NCBI GenBank assembly: GCA_964487255.1
Contig: CAZAQV010000029.1
Location: 1 to 64,000, forward strand
Direction of reading: 5' to 3'
DNA length: 64,000 nucleotides
DNA from: CAZAQV01 sp964487255
Lineage (GTDB): Bacteria > Myxococcota_A > Polyangia > Polyangiales > CAZAQV01
Below, piece by piece: positions 9,554-17,874 of this stretch. A program made the position numbers and the translations under genes. The notes below the pieces were generated by a model. The model made no database searches and was not told the origin of the DNA. It saw nothing but the letters and a program-made list of their open reading frames with translations. How positions within the stretch are numbered: position 1 is the first letter of the stretch; the number at the start of each line of letters is the position of its first letter.

Positions 9554-10204
9554 TTAGCGGGCGCTCGTCCGATCGGGTCGCTCAAGTCGGCCTCGGTGTT
9601 CACAAGGTAACGACAGGGGCTCCTCGATGCTCCGTTCGAGCCGACGTAGTTGATAGTCCGCGATCCACTCGCGGTAGCGGTCGATGCGGGCAGAGGTGCA
9701 CTGTCCAAGGTCTAGGTACCAGGGTGAGGGCTCCCAGATGTCGTGCGGAACATTGCTTGTTTCACCGAGATGCAGCCCCTTGCTGGACCAGTCAGTTGCC
9801 GGTCGCCCGTAGAGCTTACCCACAGGATTGAGGTCAATGTAGGCGGTCACCGTTGCGACATCCGACCAATCATTGAGCGGTCTCGACCAAAATCGCTCCT
9901 CAAAGAGTTTTCCGCTTCCACCGGTGCGAGCATTTCGATATCGCGAATAGTGCCAGCAGGTCGAACGCATGAGTTCCGAGAGCGCTGAAACGCTTGGGGG
10001 ATCAACTTCGAGATGAACGTGGTTTGTGAGAAGTGCAAGGGCATGAAGTCGACATTGTGTTTTCTCCAACGCCTTGGCCAGATAGTGGATGAACGTGACC
10101 CGGTCGTTGACGTACGAGAAGATACGCCTTCGATTGTTGCCTCGGATTACAACGTGGTTCGGAACACCGGGGGTAGCTCTGTAGATTCGTGGCGGTCGTG
10201 GCAC
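9554..10204 (-). CDS. REP-associated tyrosine transposase (RAYT, IS200/IS605 Y1 superfamily)
   Basis: This 216-residue protein starts MPRPPRIYRATPGVPNHV and carries the HUH motif in NHVHLEVDP, followed by the helix with RYRNARTGGSGKLFEERFWS and then YIDLNPV. These are hallmarks of single-copy RAYT proteins, which bind and cleave REP hairpins. The start is a GTG at 10204 with a stop two codons upstream, so no longer form exists in this frame. There is no accessory tnpB. The flanking inverted repeats support RAYT rather than ordinary IS200. It is likely domesticated or slowly mobile. Confidence 0.88.
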   Translation of the reverse strand: MPRPPRIYRATPGVPNHVVIRGNNRRRIFSYVNDRVTFIHYLAKALEKTQCRLHALALLTNHVHLEVDPPSVSALSELMRSTCWHYSRYRNARTGGSGKLFEERFWSRPLNDWSDVATVTAYIDLNPVGKLYGRPATDWSSKGLHLGETSNVPHDIWEPSPWYLDLGQCTSARIDRYREWIADYQLRRLERSIEEPLSLPCEHRGRLERPDRTSAR

Positions 10205-10307
10205 CTTGTCTTATCGACTTTGTTCCGCTGCATGTTGCTTCGGCGGAGGAAAAGTGTTTTCGTCGCGGTTGACGTTTAAAGCTTTTTGGTTTCAGGAATT
10301 TAGGCCA

Positions 10308-10321
10308 CCGGTGCATGGCAC
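10308..10321 (+). repeat. Right 14-bp terminal inverted repeat of the RAYT element
   Basis: CCGGTGCATGGCAC is an exact inverted copy of the left end and contains a 5-bp stem with an ATG loop when the next C is included. It lies about 10 bp from the kinase stop codon. Confidence 0.8.
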
Positions 10322-10330
10322 CCAATCAAT

Positions 10331-11755
10331 TCATTGTTTGCGCTCGCGTACAGGGCGACCGATGTGCACGACGAGGCGCGTGTGTCGGCCCTGACCTTGC
10401 CATTGCATGTCGTTCTTCGACTCAAGCACACGGCCTTGATCGTCGGTTAGAAAGACCTGCGTTTCGCCCTCTTGCTCGAGCGTGTCTTTGAGCTCGAAGT
10501 TGAGCGGAAGGCTGACGTGTTCGCGGCGCTTTTCGCTGTACACCTCGCCGTGCTCGTCGACGTTTTGCACCAAGATGCCCGTGTACTCGTACGGCTCAAA
10601 GTCGGTGGTGACCGTGACGGTGAGGGTCGCCGGTGGGGTGAGCGCCACGCGCATCAAACCGAAAAAACCACCGATAACGAGCACACCGATGGCTACAATG
10701 GCCATTGGATGCATCCCCTGCACGAGTTGCGTGACCCGCGTGCCGATGGTCGGCTGCGCATAGGTGTGCGTTTGCCCCGTGGTCGGGCCAGCAGGCATAT
10801 GGGTCTGTGCCTGTGAGGCACGCGCAGTGTCCGTATGCAGGTCCGAGCCCGACTGCGCTTGCGGAAGCAGAACGCTAGCCGACCACGCGGCCGACTGCTT
10901 GAGCGCCTCGGCCATCTCGTCCATCGATGCAAACCGTTCAGAAATGCGCGGAGAGAGCGCCTTTTGGATGACGGCTTCGATAACCGGGTCGACCCCTGCC
11001 ACGACTTCCGATAGCGGCGTGTACTTCCCCGCGACGGCCAACGAGTACACACCACTCATGTCTTTGGCCTTGAACGGCACGCGACCTGCGATGCACTCGT
11101 AGAGCATCACCCCCATCGCCCACACGTCGGTGGCAACGCCCAACTCGTCGCTGCCTTCGAACTGCTCGGGGGACATGTATGAAGGCGTCCCGAGCACGAT
11201 GCCAGGTCGGGTCAGACCGGGCACCGCTGCGTCCGTGTCGGACGTTTGCTTCGCGATGCCAAAGTCGAGCAGCTTGGGCAGGTCGCGACCCTGGTGGTCT
11301 TTGGTCAGGTAGAGATTCGACGGTTTGAGATCGCGGTGCACGATGCCGCGCCGGTGCACCTCGCTCAGCACCTCCATGACCGGCAGCAAGTAACCCAGCG
11401 CGACACTGCTCGGGATGGGGCCCGACTTGCGGATACGCCTGGAAAGCGCCTCACCTTCGAGGTGCTCCATCACAAGGTAGGCGCCCACGCCCTCCTCGAA
11501 GCCCATGTCGAGAATGTCCACCAAGTTCGGGTGCTGAATGGACGCCGCAACCCGCGCCTCAAAAAGGAAACGCTTGACCGCATCCTCGCGCTTAGAAAGT
11601 TGAATGGACAGTACTTTAACGGCAACCGAGCGGTGGGTCAGCTCGTGCGTCGCGACATACACCTGACCCGCGCCGCCCTTGCCGACCGGCTTGTGCAGCC
11701 GGTACTTGCCATCGACCAGTACCCCGTCCAACGATTGCCACTTCGGCTTCGCCAC
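10331..11755 (-). CDS. Transmembrane Ser/Thr protein kinase (PknB-like)
   Basis: A Hanks-type kinase domain spans about residues 17-285. It has the glycine loop GKGGAGQVY, the catalytic Lys in AVKVL (residue 47), HRDLKPSN with Asp 142, DFG at 164-166, and an activation segment followed by GTPSYMSPEQ. All catalytic residues are present. A Pro/Thr/Gln-rich linker leads to one membrane segment near residue 350 (IVAIGVLVIGGFFGLMRVAL) and an approximately 100-residue beta-rich extracytoplasmic tail without PASTA repeats. It phosphorylates unknown targets, presumably in response to an envelope signal. It is divergent from ligA, with a strong hairpin between them. Confidence 0.92.
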   Translation of the reverse strand: MAKPKWQSLDGVLVDGKYRLHKPVGKGGAGQVYVATHELTHRSVAVKVLSIQLSKREDAVKRFLFEARVAASIQHPNLVDILDMGFEEGVGAYLVMEHLEGEALSRRIRKSGPIPSSVALGYLLPVMEVLSEVHRRGIVHRDLKPSNLYLTKDHQGRDLPKLLDFGIAKQTSDTDAAVPGLTRPGIVLGTPSYMSPEQFEGSDELGVATDVWAMGVMLYECIAGRVPFKAKDMSGVYSLAVAGKYTPLSEVVAGVDPVIEAVIQKALSPRISERFASMDEMAEALKQSAAWSASVLLPQAQSGSDLHTDTARASQAQTHMPAGPTTGQTHTYAQPTIGTRVTQLVQGMHPMAIVAIGVLVIGGFFGLMRVALTPPATLTVTVTTDFEPYEYTGILVQNVDEHGEVYSEKRREHVSLPLNFELKDTLEQEGETQVFLTDDQGRVLESKNDMQWQGQGRHTRLVVHIGRPVRERKQ

Positions 11756-11822
11756 GCCAGCATGGTAGCGTAAGCGAGCTGAGCTCGAGGGGAATTCCCC
11801 CTCGTTTTGATACAGGAGCGGA

Positions 11823-11859
11823 AGTTATTGATTTTTGCTAGGTGCAAAAATTGATAACT
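11823..11859. repeat. 16-bp stem hairpin between the kinase gene and ligA
   Basis: The arms at 11823-11838 and 11844-11859 pair through 16 positions as RNA (two of them G-U) around the five-base loop TAGGT. On the minus strand the loop reads ACCTA, the same as in the hairpins after tRNA-Val at 17629 and 17716; those share the inner TTTTGC/GCAAAA stem. It lies in the divergent promoter region, so it could be a regulatory leader of either gene or a small repeat insertion. Confidence 0.6.
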
Positions 11860-11879
11860 GAACGCTCTGGGGAGCAACC

Positions 11880-13958
11880 GTGGATCTTCAGGCCGAACTC
11901 GACCAATTGAGCCAGCAAATCAAGCATCACGAGGCCGCCTACCGGCAAGGTGAAGCAGAGATCTCGGACGCCACCTTCGATGAATTAGTGGAGCGCTACA
12001 TCGAACTTGCCGACGCGCTCGAACTGCCGCTTGAAAATCGACTCGACCTCCAGGTGGGAAGCGACCTGACCGAAGGGTTCGAGACCGTGGCGCATCTTCA
12101 TCCGATGCAGTCCCTCGAAAAGCTCTCGCCGAACCGACGCGACAGCAAAGGCGAACCCATCGCGCTTCAGACGCAACTAAAAAACTGGGTCGATCGGCGT
12201 CGCAAAGACCTTTCACTGGACGCAGGAGACGAGCTGGAACTCGTCGTCGAACCGAAAGTCGACGGCATCTCGGTATCGCTCATCTACGAGGACGGCACAC
12301 TGCAACGCGCGGTCACCCGCGGCGACGGCAAACGTGGCGATGTCATCACCAAGCAAGTGCTCGCCGCTGACGCCGTACCCAAAAACCTTGCGCTACGTGA
12401 AGGCTCGCTCGAGATCCGAGGCGAACTTTACTGGCCGCGCAAGGCATTTGAAGAAAACAACCAAAAGCTAGAGGCGAGTGGCGAACGGATCATTCAAAAC
12501 CCACGCAACGGCTGCGCGGGCCTGATGAAGCGAAAAGACCCGAGCGGCCTCGACGCGTTCGGCATTCGCAGCTTTCTCTATCAGGTCGCGTGGCACGAAG
12601 GAGTCGTCCTTCCGGCGTCGCAATCGCAGGTCTTGGCTTGGCTGGCCGCGCAAGGCGCGGAGGTTTACCTGGACGAGGTGCTTACCAGCACCGATGCGGA
12701 CGAAGTCTATGGCTATTGCGACGAATACATCGAGCGACGCAGCGAGCTGCCGTACGAAATCGACGGCATGGTGATCAAGATCAACCAACTCAAGCACTAC
12801 GAGAGCCTCGGCGGCACGGGTCACCATCCACATTGGGGCATCGCCTACAAGTTCCCGCCCGAGGTCAAAACGACGCTGCTCACGGGTATTGATGTCCAGG
12901 TCGGCAAGTCGGGTAAGCTAACGCCCGTCGCAAGGCTTGAGCCAGTGCGTCTGGCGGGAACCACCGTCTCCAACGCCTCGCTCCACAATTTTTCTGAACT
13001 GGAGCGTAAAGACGTCCGTGTAGGTGACACGGTACGCGTCGAAAAGGCGGGTGACATTATCCCGCAGGTTCTCGGTGTGGTGTTGGCGAAGCGTCCGCCC
13101 AACGCAAAGCCTTACGATGTCCCGACCGCGTGCCCATCGTGCGGCGGACACGTCGCGCGCGAAGAAATCTTTGTGTACTGCGAAAACCCAACATGCCCGG
13201 CGCAGATTCGCGAACGACTCGAGCACTTCGCAAGCCGAAAAGCGATGGACATCGACGGTCTCGGCAGCGCCCTGGTCGACCAACTCGTCGACAAACTTGG
13301 TGTCGCGACCCAAGCGGACCTCTATGCACTCGATCGCGACCAGGTCGCGGGCCTGGAGCGGATGGGCAAAAAGAGCGCCGACAACCTTTTGCGCGCGCTT
13401 GAAGCGAGCAAGGGGCGGGGCCTCGCCAACGTGTTGGTTGCGCTTTCGATTCGACATGTGGGCGAGCGCATGGGCGAGGACCTGGCCCACTACTTTGGGA
13501 GTGCCGACAACCTGCTGGCCTTTGCAGCGCGCTACATGGCAGGCGAGCAAGACGCCATCGACGAAGTCGCGCCCGACAAGGGCCAAGGCGCAATCTCCGG
13601 GATGGCGCGCACAACTGCCGATGCCATCTTCGAGCAACTCGACGACCCAAACATGCGCTCGGTGATCGCCGCACTTGGCGAAGCCGGCGTCTCACTGGAG
13701 GCGAGCAAACCGGCGAAGGTCGAGCACAAGGAAGCGGTCGCGGGAAAGACCTTCGTGCTCACCGGCACACTGCCCACCCTCAAGCGCACCGAAGCAGCCG
13801 ACCTCATCAAAGGCGCGGGCGGCAAAGTCACCGGCTCCGTCTCAAAAAAAACCGACTACGTCGTCGCCGGCGAAGACCCGGGCAGCAAGCTCGACAAAGC
13901 CCAAAAGCTCGGCATCACCATCCTCGACGAAGCCACCCTACTCTCCATGCTGAGCTAG
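11880..13958 (+). CDS. ligA: NAD-dependent DNA ligase
   Basis: LigA seals nicks using NAD+ during replication and repair. The 692-residue protein has the N-terminal NMN-binding Ia region. The adenylation motif PKVDGI has its nucleophile at Lys 126, and a later YKFPPE motif is present. The four-Cys zinc finger (CPSC and CENPTC, about 415-440) is followed by helix-hairpin-helix repeats and a C-terminal BRCT domain opening GKTFVLTGTLP. The start is GTG 11880, preceded by GGGGAG at a normal distance. Length is close to the family norm. It is probably monocistronic, converging on the cyclophilin gene. Confidence 0.97.
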   Translation: MDLQAELDQLSQQIKHHEAAYRQGEAEISDATFDELVERYIELADALELPLENRLDLQVGSDLTEGFETVAHLHPMQSLEKLSPNRRDSKGEPIALQTQLKNWVDRRRKDLSLDAGDELELVVEPKVDGISVSLIYEDGTLQRAVTRGDGKRGDVITKQVLAADAVPKNLALREGSLEIRGELYWPRKAFEENNQKLEASGERIIQNPRNGCAGLMKRKDPSGLDAFGIRSFLYQVAWHEGVVLPASQSQVLAWLAAQGAEVYLDEVLTSTDADEVYGYCDEYIERRSELPYEIDGMVIKINQLKHYESLGGTGHHPHWGIAYKFPPEVKTTLLTGIDVQVGKSGKLTPVARLEPVRLAGTTVSNASLHNFSELERKDVRVGDTVRVEKAGDIIPQVLGVVLAKRPPNAKPYDVPTACPSCGGHVAREEIFVYCENPTCPAQIRERLEHFASRKAMDIDGLGSALVDQLVDKLGVATQADLYALDRDQVAGLERMGKKSADNLLRALEASKGRGLANVLVALSIRHVGERMGEDLAHYFGSADNLLAFAARYMAGEQDAIDEVAPDKGQGAISGMARTTADAIFEQLDDPNMRSVIAALGEAGVSLEASKPAKVEHKEAVAGKTFVLTGTLPTLKRTEAADLIKGAGGKVTGSVSKKTDYVVAGEDPGSKLDKAQKLGITILDEATLLSMLS

Positions 13959-13994
13959 AGTGACAGAAGCAGACAGTCGACCGCGCGTACACAC

Positions 13995-14714
13995 TCACTC
14001 AACGATCGAGGCGCGCTCGATGTAGTCGAGCTTGGGAAAGTCGCGCTTGAGGTAGGCGTTGCCCTCGCTCTCGATCTGACCTTGGCTCGGGCCGTTTCCG
14101 CTCGGGGCCCCTTCGCCGTAGCCGCTGTAGAGCGCGTCAACAGCCTTCATGTCCCGCACTTTTCCGAAGGGCGAAAAGCCCATATCGTCGAGGCGCGCAT
14201 TATCGCCAAAGTTGATAAAGAACTGCGTCGTGCGTGTGTTGGGGCCGGCCGTGGCAAACGACACCGTGCCGCGGGTATTGCTGGCTTTGACTGGATCATC
14301 GGTGATGTTGGCGTCCTTCCAGGCCTTGCTCACGGAGGGGTCGCCGTGAATGCCGACCTGCGCCATAAAGCCATCGATCACGCGAAAGAAAGCGACGTCT
14401 TCGAAGTAACCCGCCTTGATGAGGTTGTAGAAGCGGTCCGCGCCTTGAGGTGCCCACTCGCGCTTGACGTCGATTAGAATCTCGCCCTTCGTCGTCTCCA
14501 GCTTCGCCGTGTATTCAGCGGGGGCTTCGAGCGTCGCGGTGGCTGGGTCGAGCACATCGACTTTTTGTGCGCTGGGCGCCGCGCCTGGCTCGGTGCCGTC
14601 CGTCGCTTTGGGTGTCGCCGTCTGCTGCGTCGATTGAGCGTTGGAAGACTCGCTTTTGTTGTTACTGGAACTGCAAGCGCTTAGGGCCAGGACCAAAACG
14701 ATAAAAATACGCAT
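13995..14714 (-). CDS. Cyclophilin-type peptidyl-prolyl isomerase lipoprotein
   Basis: The protein (239 residues) starts with a lipoprotein signal ending LALSAC and a Ser/Thr/Pro linker, so it should be anchored in the periplasm. The cyclophilin domain begins near residue 68 (TTKGEILIDV). It includes FFRVIDGFMAQVG, with the Arg of the active site, and TTQFFINFGDN, matching the Gln-Phe-Phe-Ile core. It should assist folding of exported proteins. It is followed 32 bp downstream of an M23 peptidase gene in the same direction, suggesting an envelope-related pair. Confidence 0.93.
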   Translation of the reverse strand: MRIFIVLVLALSACSSSNNKSESSNAQSTQQTATPKATDGTEPGAAPSAQKVDVLDPATATLEAPAEYTAKLETTKGEILIDVKREWAPQGADRFYNLIKAGYFEDVAFFRVIDGFMAQVGIHGDPSVSKAWKDANITDDPVKASNTRGTVSFATAGPNTRTTQFFINFGDNARLDDMGFSPFGKVRDMKAVDALYSGYGEGAPSGNGPSQGQIESEGNAYLKRDFPKLDYIERASIVE

Positions 14715-14746
14715 GCTCGAGGGTTAACACCTTTTTCCCGAGGTTG

Positions 14747-16264
14747 CTAACGCTGCGGTGAGGCGACAGATATTTTCTCAAGTTCCGTCGCGAGGCGCGC
14801 CTGCTGCTTTTTGTATTTCGCACGCTCGCCACCGGGCAAGAGCTCGCCCGGGCCTTGAATGACAGCAAGCGGGTCGACCCAACGCCCACGCTTACGAAGA
14901 CCAAAATGCAAGTGCGGTCCGGTCGACCTGCCTGTCGACCCCACGTAACCGATGGTCTGCATCTGCTTAACGTGGTCGCCCTTTTTGAGTCCGCTGGCAA
15001 AGCGGGACATGTGGGCATAGGCCGTCTCGTAGCCGTTGGCGTGTTGGATGGACACCAGGTTGCCATTGGCGCCCTTATTTCCGATGAACTTGATGGTACC
15101 CGCGGCCGCGGCCCAGATCGGAGTACCCGTCGGCGCCGCGTAATCGGTCCCGTTATGCGGCACGATGCGCTTGAGCACTGGATGCATGCGCCGCGGGTTG
15201 AAGGGCGATGAAAGCGAATCGTAACGCAGGGGGGTTCTGAGCCAACTACCGTACATCGAACGTCCATTGGCATCGTAGAAGTTGCCCGCCTTCGAGTTTT
15301 TCGGCTCATACCAGTAGGCGCGCAACACCCCTGAGCGCTGCCCTGCGTACTCGATCGCATGCACAGTGCCGTAACGATGGAACGCACCTTTAACGCGCTC
15401 TTCGTCAACGATGATACGGAACGAGTCCCCCTCGCGAGTTTGGCTCGTAAAGTTGATTTGGCGTTGAAAGGCTTCGACGAAACGCCCGACCAGCGAGCGC
15501 TCAAGGCCGGCATCAACCAGCGCTTCGCCGAGCGTACTTTTGATAATGCCGCCCCGCCGAAGGCGGCTGGTTTCGATCGGATGCTCGATGTGGTGCGCAA
15601 TAAAAGCATCCCCGTGAGGCTTGGCCCGCACAAACGAGGTTGTCTCGGCGTGAAACTCAAAAAGCAACACGTTGCCCGCTGCATCTTTTTCGATGACGAT
15701 CCGATCGCTCGGCTGGCAGCGCCGAAAGTCGATGACGTCACCCGTCGATTTTTCGAGCGCATCAATTTGTGTCGGCGGAATCTTAAACTTCTCGAGTGCT
15801 CCGCGGAAGGTCCGTGCAGAACCGAACGACCGCGAAATGCGTTCGACCGCGCCAGGCTGCGAGGGCGTATCGCGCTCTTGGTCACCGGCGACGACTTCCT
15901 CGGGCGCCACGTCATTGGGAATGGGCAAGGTTTCGGGGTTGGCCGGGACATCATCGACGGCCTGTTCTTCGTTACCCGCGGCCGCCGGCCCATCGTCGAC
16001 GAACGCGACCTTGCCAAGCGCGGGATCGGCCTGCACGCCAGCCCCCAACTCGATACCAGCTTCCGCTGGCTCTTCATCACCAAGCAGACGAAACCCCGCG
16101 ACGCCCACTACGACCGCAAAACCGAGCAGCCCAAGTACCCACAGCTGACGCGATCGCGCGGCACGGCGCTCGTTGCGCAATAGCGGCATATCGACCGACG
16201 GCAAGGGTTTGTGCGGTTGCCGGATACTTGGCTCCGGCGACGCGATTTCCGATTCTTCAACCAC
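14747..16264 (-). CDS. M23 (LytM-type) zinc metallopeptidase, membrane anchored
   Basis: The 505-residue protein starts at GTG 16264. It has a short cytoplasmic N-terminus and one membrane segment near residue 40 (LWVLGLLGFAVVVGVAGF). A long periplasmic region with an OapA/LysM-like adapter follows, then a C-terminal LytM domain. The zinc ligands are visible in HNGTDYAAP (H and D) and GPHLHFG (H-x-H). The G-x-V/T-x-F-I strand AAAGTIKFIG is also typical. Such enzymes cut peptidoglycan cross-bridges, often under control of partners. An acidic Ala/Glu-rich linker follows the membrane segment. Confidence 0.92.
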   Translation of the reverse strand: MVEESEIASPEPSIRQPHKPLPSVDMPLLRNERRAARSRQLWVLGLLGFAVVVGVAGFRLLGDEEPAEAGIELGAGVQADPALGKVAFVDDGPAAAGNEEQAVDDVPANPETLPIPNDVAPEEVVAGDQERDTPSQPGAVERISRSFGSARTFRGALEKFKIPPTQIDALEKSTGDVIDFRRCQPSDRIVIEKDAAGNVLLFEFHAETTSFVRAKPHGDAFIAHHIEHPIETSRLRRGGIIKSTLGEALVDAGLERSLVGRFVEAFQRQINFTSQTREGDSFRIIVDEERVKGAFHRYGTVHAIEYAGQRSGVLRAYWYEPKNSKAGNFYDANGRSMYGSWLRTPLRYDSLSSPFNPRRMHPVLKRIVPHNGTDYAAPTGTPIWAAAAGTIKFIGNKGANGNLVSIQHANGYETAYAHMSRFASGLKKGDHVKQMQTIGYVGSTGRSTGPHLHFGLRKRGRWVDPLAVIQGPGELLPGGERAKYKKQQARLATELEKISVASPQR

Positions 16265-16338
16265 AGGACGGTTGACCTACCAGCCCATCCGATACCCCGC
16301 AATCCGACGTATTGCCCAATGGCTAAGGGCGGGGGAGC

Positions 16339-16432
16339 TGCAAGCCAGACAAGGCGGAGACGAGCACCCCGCGTAAGCGCACTTAAGGTGCGTGCGCAGG
16401 GAGCGGAGATGACAACGAAGTATGGCGCCGCA
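16339..16432. repeat. Structured dispersed element, copy 1
   Basis: This intergenic segment is clearly related to 28084-28177. Shared blocks include CGAGCA, CCCGCGTAAG and GACAACGAAGTAT. Its outer stem is TGC (339-341 in the last three digits) with GCA (430-432), then GCCA (344-347) with TGGC (423-426). An inner hairpin is CGCAC at 16378-16382, loop TTAAG, GTGCG at 16388-16392. The corresponding stems in copy 2 have different bases that still pair, so structure rather than sequence is conserved. Imperfect direct repeats GGCTAAG flank it at 16321 and 16441. It could be a small RNA, or a non-autonomous palindromic repeat. Confidence 0.7.
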
Positions 16433-16442
16433 GATCGCGCGG

Positions 16443-17408
16443 CTAAGCGTCGAAAAGACCGATGGCCCAACGCAGCGTGTCCCGGTCCAAGTTCTGGCCC
16501 GTATGGACGATCACCACGCGCTTCTTTGCGAGATCTGCGCGCAATTTGAGGGCCGCCGCGTAGGCCGCCGCCGTCGCGCCCTCGGCCACATTGTGCGTCG
16601 CTTCCAGGGCCATGCGGACGGCATTCTTCATTTCATCTTCGCTCACGCGCACCATGCGGTCGACCTTGTCGCGCACGATCTCGAAAGGCAGTTCGAAGGC
16701 AAAGCGTGTCGCGAGACCGTCTGCAAAGGTGTCGGCGCTCTCCGTGTGCTCGAGCTTGCCCGAGTCGAGTGAGCGACACAGTGCGTCGGCACGATCGGAT
16801 TGAACACCGATAATCTCGACACCGGGGCACAGGGCGCGCAGGGCCAGCACAGTCCCCGCAAGACAACTGCCGCCTCCGACGGGCACGATCACCGCGTCAA
16901 CATCGGGCAGATCTTCGGCCACCTCCATGGCGTAGGTCCCCACGCCCGCAACAAGGAAGGGATTGTTGGCGACGTGGACGTAGAGCATGCGGTCGTTCGA
17001 CGCCCTTGCCTCGGCCTCCTTGCGCGCCTCGTCGAAGTCGTGACCGTGCACGATGACCTCGGCACCGAGCGCCTCCATCATGGCGTCCTTCTCAGGGTTG
17101 TTGCCACGGGGCACGTACACGACCGCACGCGACCCAAACGACTTGGCGGCCCATCCCATCGAAAGGCCATGGTTGCCGCGGGTCGCGGTGACAACACCTT
17201 TGCGTCGCTGCGACTCGTCCATGGAAGCGAAGAGGTTCACGCCACCGCGCACCTTAAATGCCCCGATCGGCAGGTGGTTCTCGTGCTTGATGTAAGCGTC
17301 AAAACCGAGGCGCGCGCTCAAGAGCGGCGAGCGATAGAGGGGGGTTCGCGGCAGATGACGCCGCACCAGAGGCCACGCCCGAAGCACATCACGGAAGGAT
17401 ATCGTCAC
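16443..17408 (-). CDS. Threonine/serine dehydratase-like PLP enzyme
   Basis: A fold-type II PLP enzyme of 321 residues. The Schiff-base Lys is in GAFKVRGG (about residue 53), the Asn-containing loop is ATRGNHGLSMGWAA, and the phosphate-binding glycine loop is VGGGSCLAG. These match threonine ammonia-lyase and serine racemase/dehydratase families. It lacks the C-terminal ACT-like regulatory domains of biosynthetic IlvA, so it is the short catabolic or TdcB-like form. The start is GTG 17408. The exact substrate cannot be fixed from sequence. Confidence 0.88.
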   Translation of the reverse strand: MTISFRDVLRAWPLVRRHLPRTPLYRSPLLSARLGFDAYIKHENHLPIGAFKVRGGVNLFASMDESQRRKGVVTATRGNHGLSMGWAAKSFGSRAVVYVPRGNNPEKDAMMEALGAEVIVHGHDFDEARKEAEARASNDRMLYVHVANNPFLVAGVGTYAMEVAEDLPDVDAVIVPVGGGSCLAGTVLALRALCPGVEIIGVQSDRADALCRSLDSGKLEHTESADTFADGLATRFAFELPFEIVRDKVDRMVRVSEDEMKNAVRMALEATHNVAEGATAAAYAAALKLRADLAKKRVVIVHTGQNLDRDTLRWAIGLFDA

Positions 17409-17459
17409 GAGATCGGCGTTTTATCACCCAATCAGGCTGCAAACCAACGCATTCGGCAG

Positions 17460-17488
17460 TTGACAGCAAACAAGAGCCCGCGTATCCC
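17460..17488 (+). promoter_or_regulatory. Candidate sigma70 promoter for tRNA-Val
   Basis: A perfect -35 TTGACA at 17460-17465 is separated by 17 bp from TATCCC at 17483-17488, a weak -10. The tRNA begins 28 bp further on. The spacing is right; the -10 is poor, so this is tentative. Confidence 0.45.
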
Positions 17489-17516
17489 TTTCGGCCTTCG
17501 ATGAAGATAAACACCC

Positions 17517-17588
<72 letters not shown>

Positions 17589-17594
17589 CTGAGG

Positions 17595-17848
17595 TTTCTG
17601 GCTCTTCGCTAGCCTTTCTGCGTGCCAACGATTTTGCACCTAGCAAAATCGGCCCCTCGAAAGAGCGTTCATCGCTCCGTATTTCTGGCTCTTCACTAGC
17701 CTTTCTGCGTGCCAACGATTTTGCACCTAGCAAAATCGGCCCCTCGAAAGAGCGTTCATCGCTCCGTATTTCTGGCTCTTCACTAGCCTTTCTGCGTGAC
17801 AACGATTTTGCAGTTAGCAAAATCGGTCCCTCGAAAGAGCGTTCATCG
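17595..17848 (+). repeat. Three tandem 87-bp repeats, each with a perfect hairpin
   Basis: Units begin at 17595, 17682 and 17769; the third diverges after 80 bp. Units 1 and 2 are almost identical. Each carries the 9-bp stem CGATTTTGC/GCAAAATCG around a five-base loop (17629-17651, 17716-17738, 17803-17825). In unit 3 the loop changes from ACCTA to AGTTA while the stem is intact. A second small hairpin, CTC-GAAA-GAG, follows each. The array fills the gap between tRNA-Val and thrS and ends 26 bp before the thrS ATG. Because 87 is a multiple of three, open reading frames run through it, but they overlap the tRNA and are not credible genes. Confidence 0.9.
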
Positions 17849-17874
17849 CGTACAAAAACTGCTTTTATGTACTC

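Larger units (their letters stand above)
9490..10321. mobile_element. REP-associated transposase element (REPtron-like unit)
   Basis: A transposase gene is bounded by a perfect 14-bp inverted repeat: GTGCCATGCACCGG at 9490-9503 and CCGGTGCATGGCAC at 10308-10321. Each end can itself fold into a tiny hairpin (GGTGC-ATG-GCACC on the right), as REP sequences do. The unit of about 832 bp sits exactly between the stop of the 1465-residue protein gene and the stop of the kinase gene, so it interrupts nothing. I see no clear target duplication. Confidence 0.75.

Noticed and set aside
17595..17848. CRISPR array
   Set aside because: The units are contiguous 87-bp repeats without spacers, and no cas genes are present.
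17589..17874. T-box leader for thrS
   Set aside because: There is no T-box consensus or specifier hairpin; the region is made of the 87-bp repeats.
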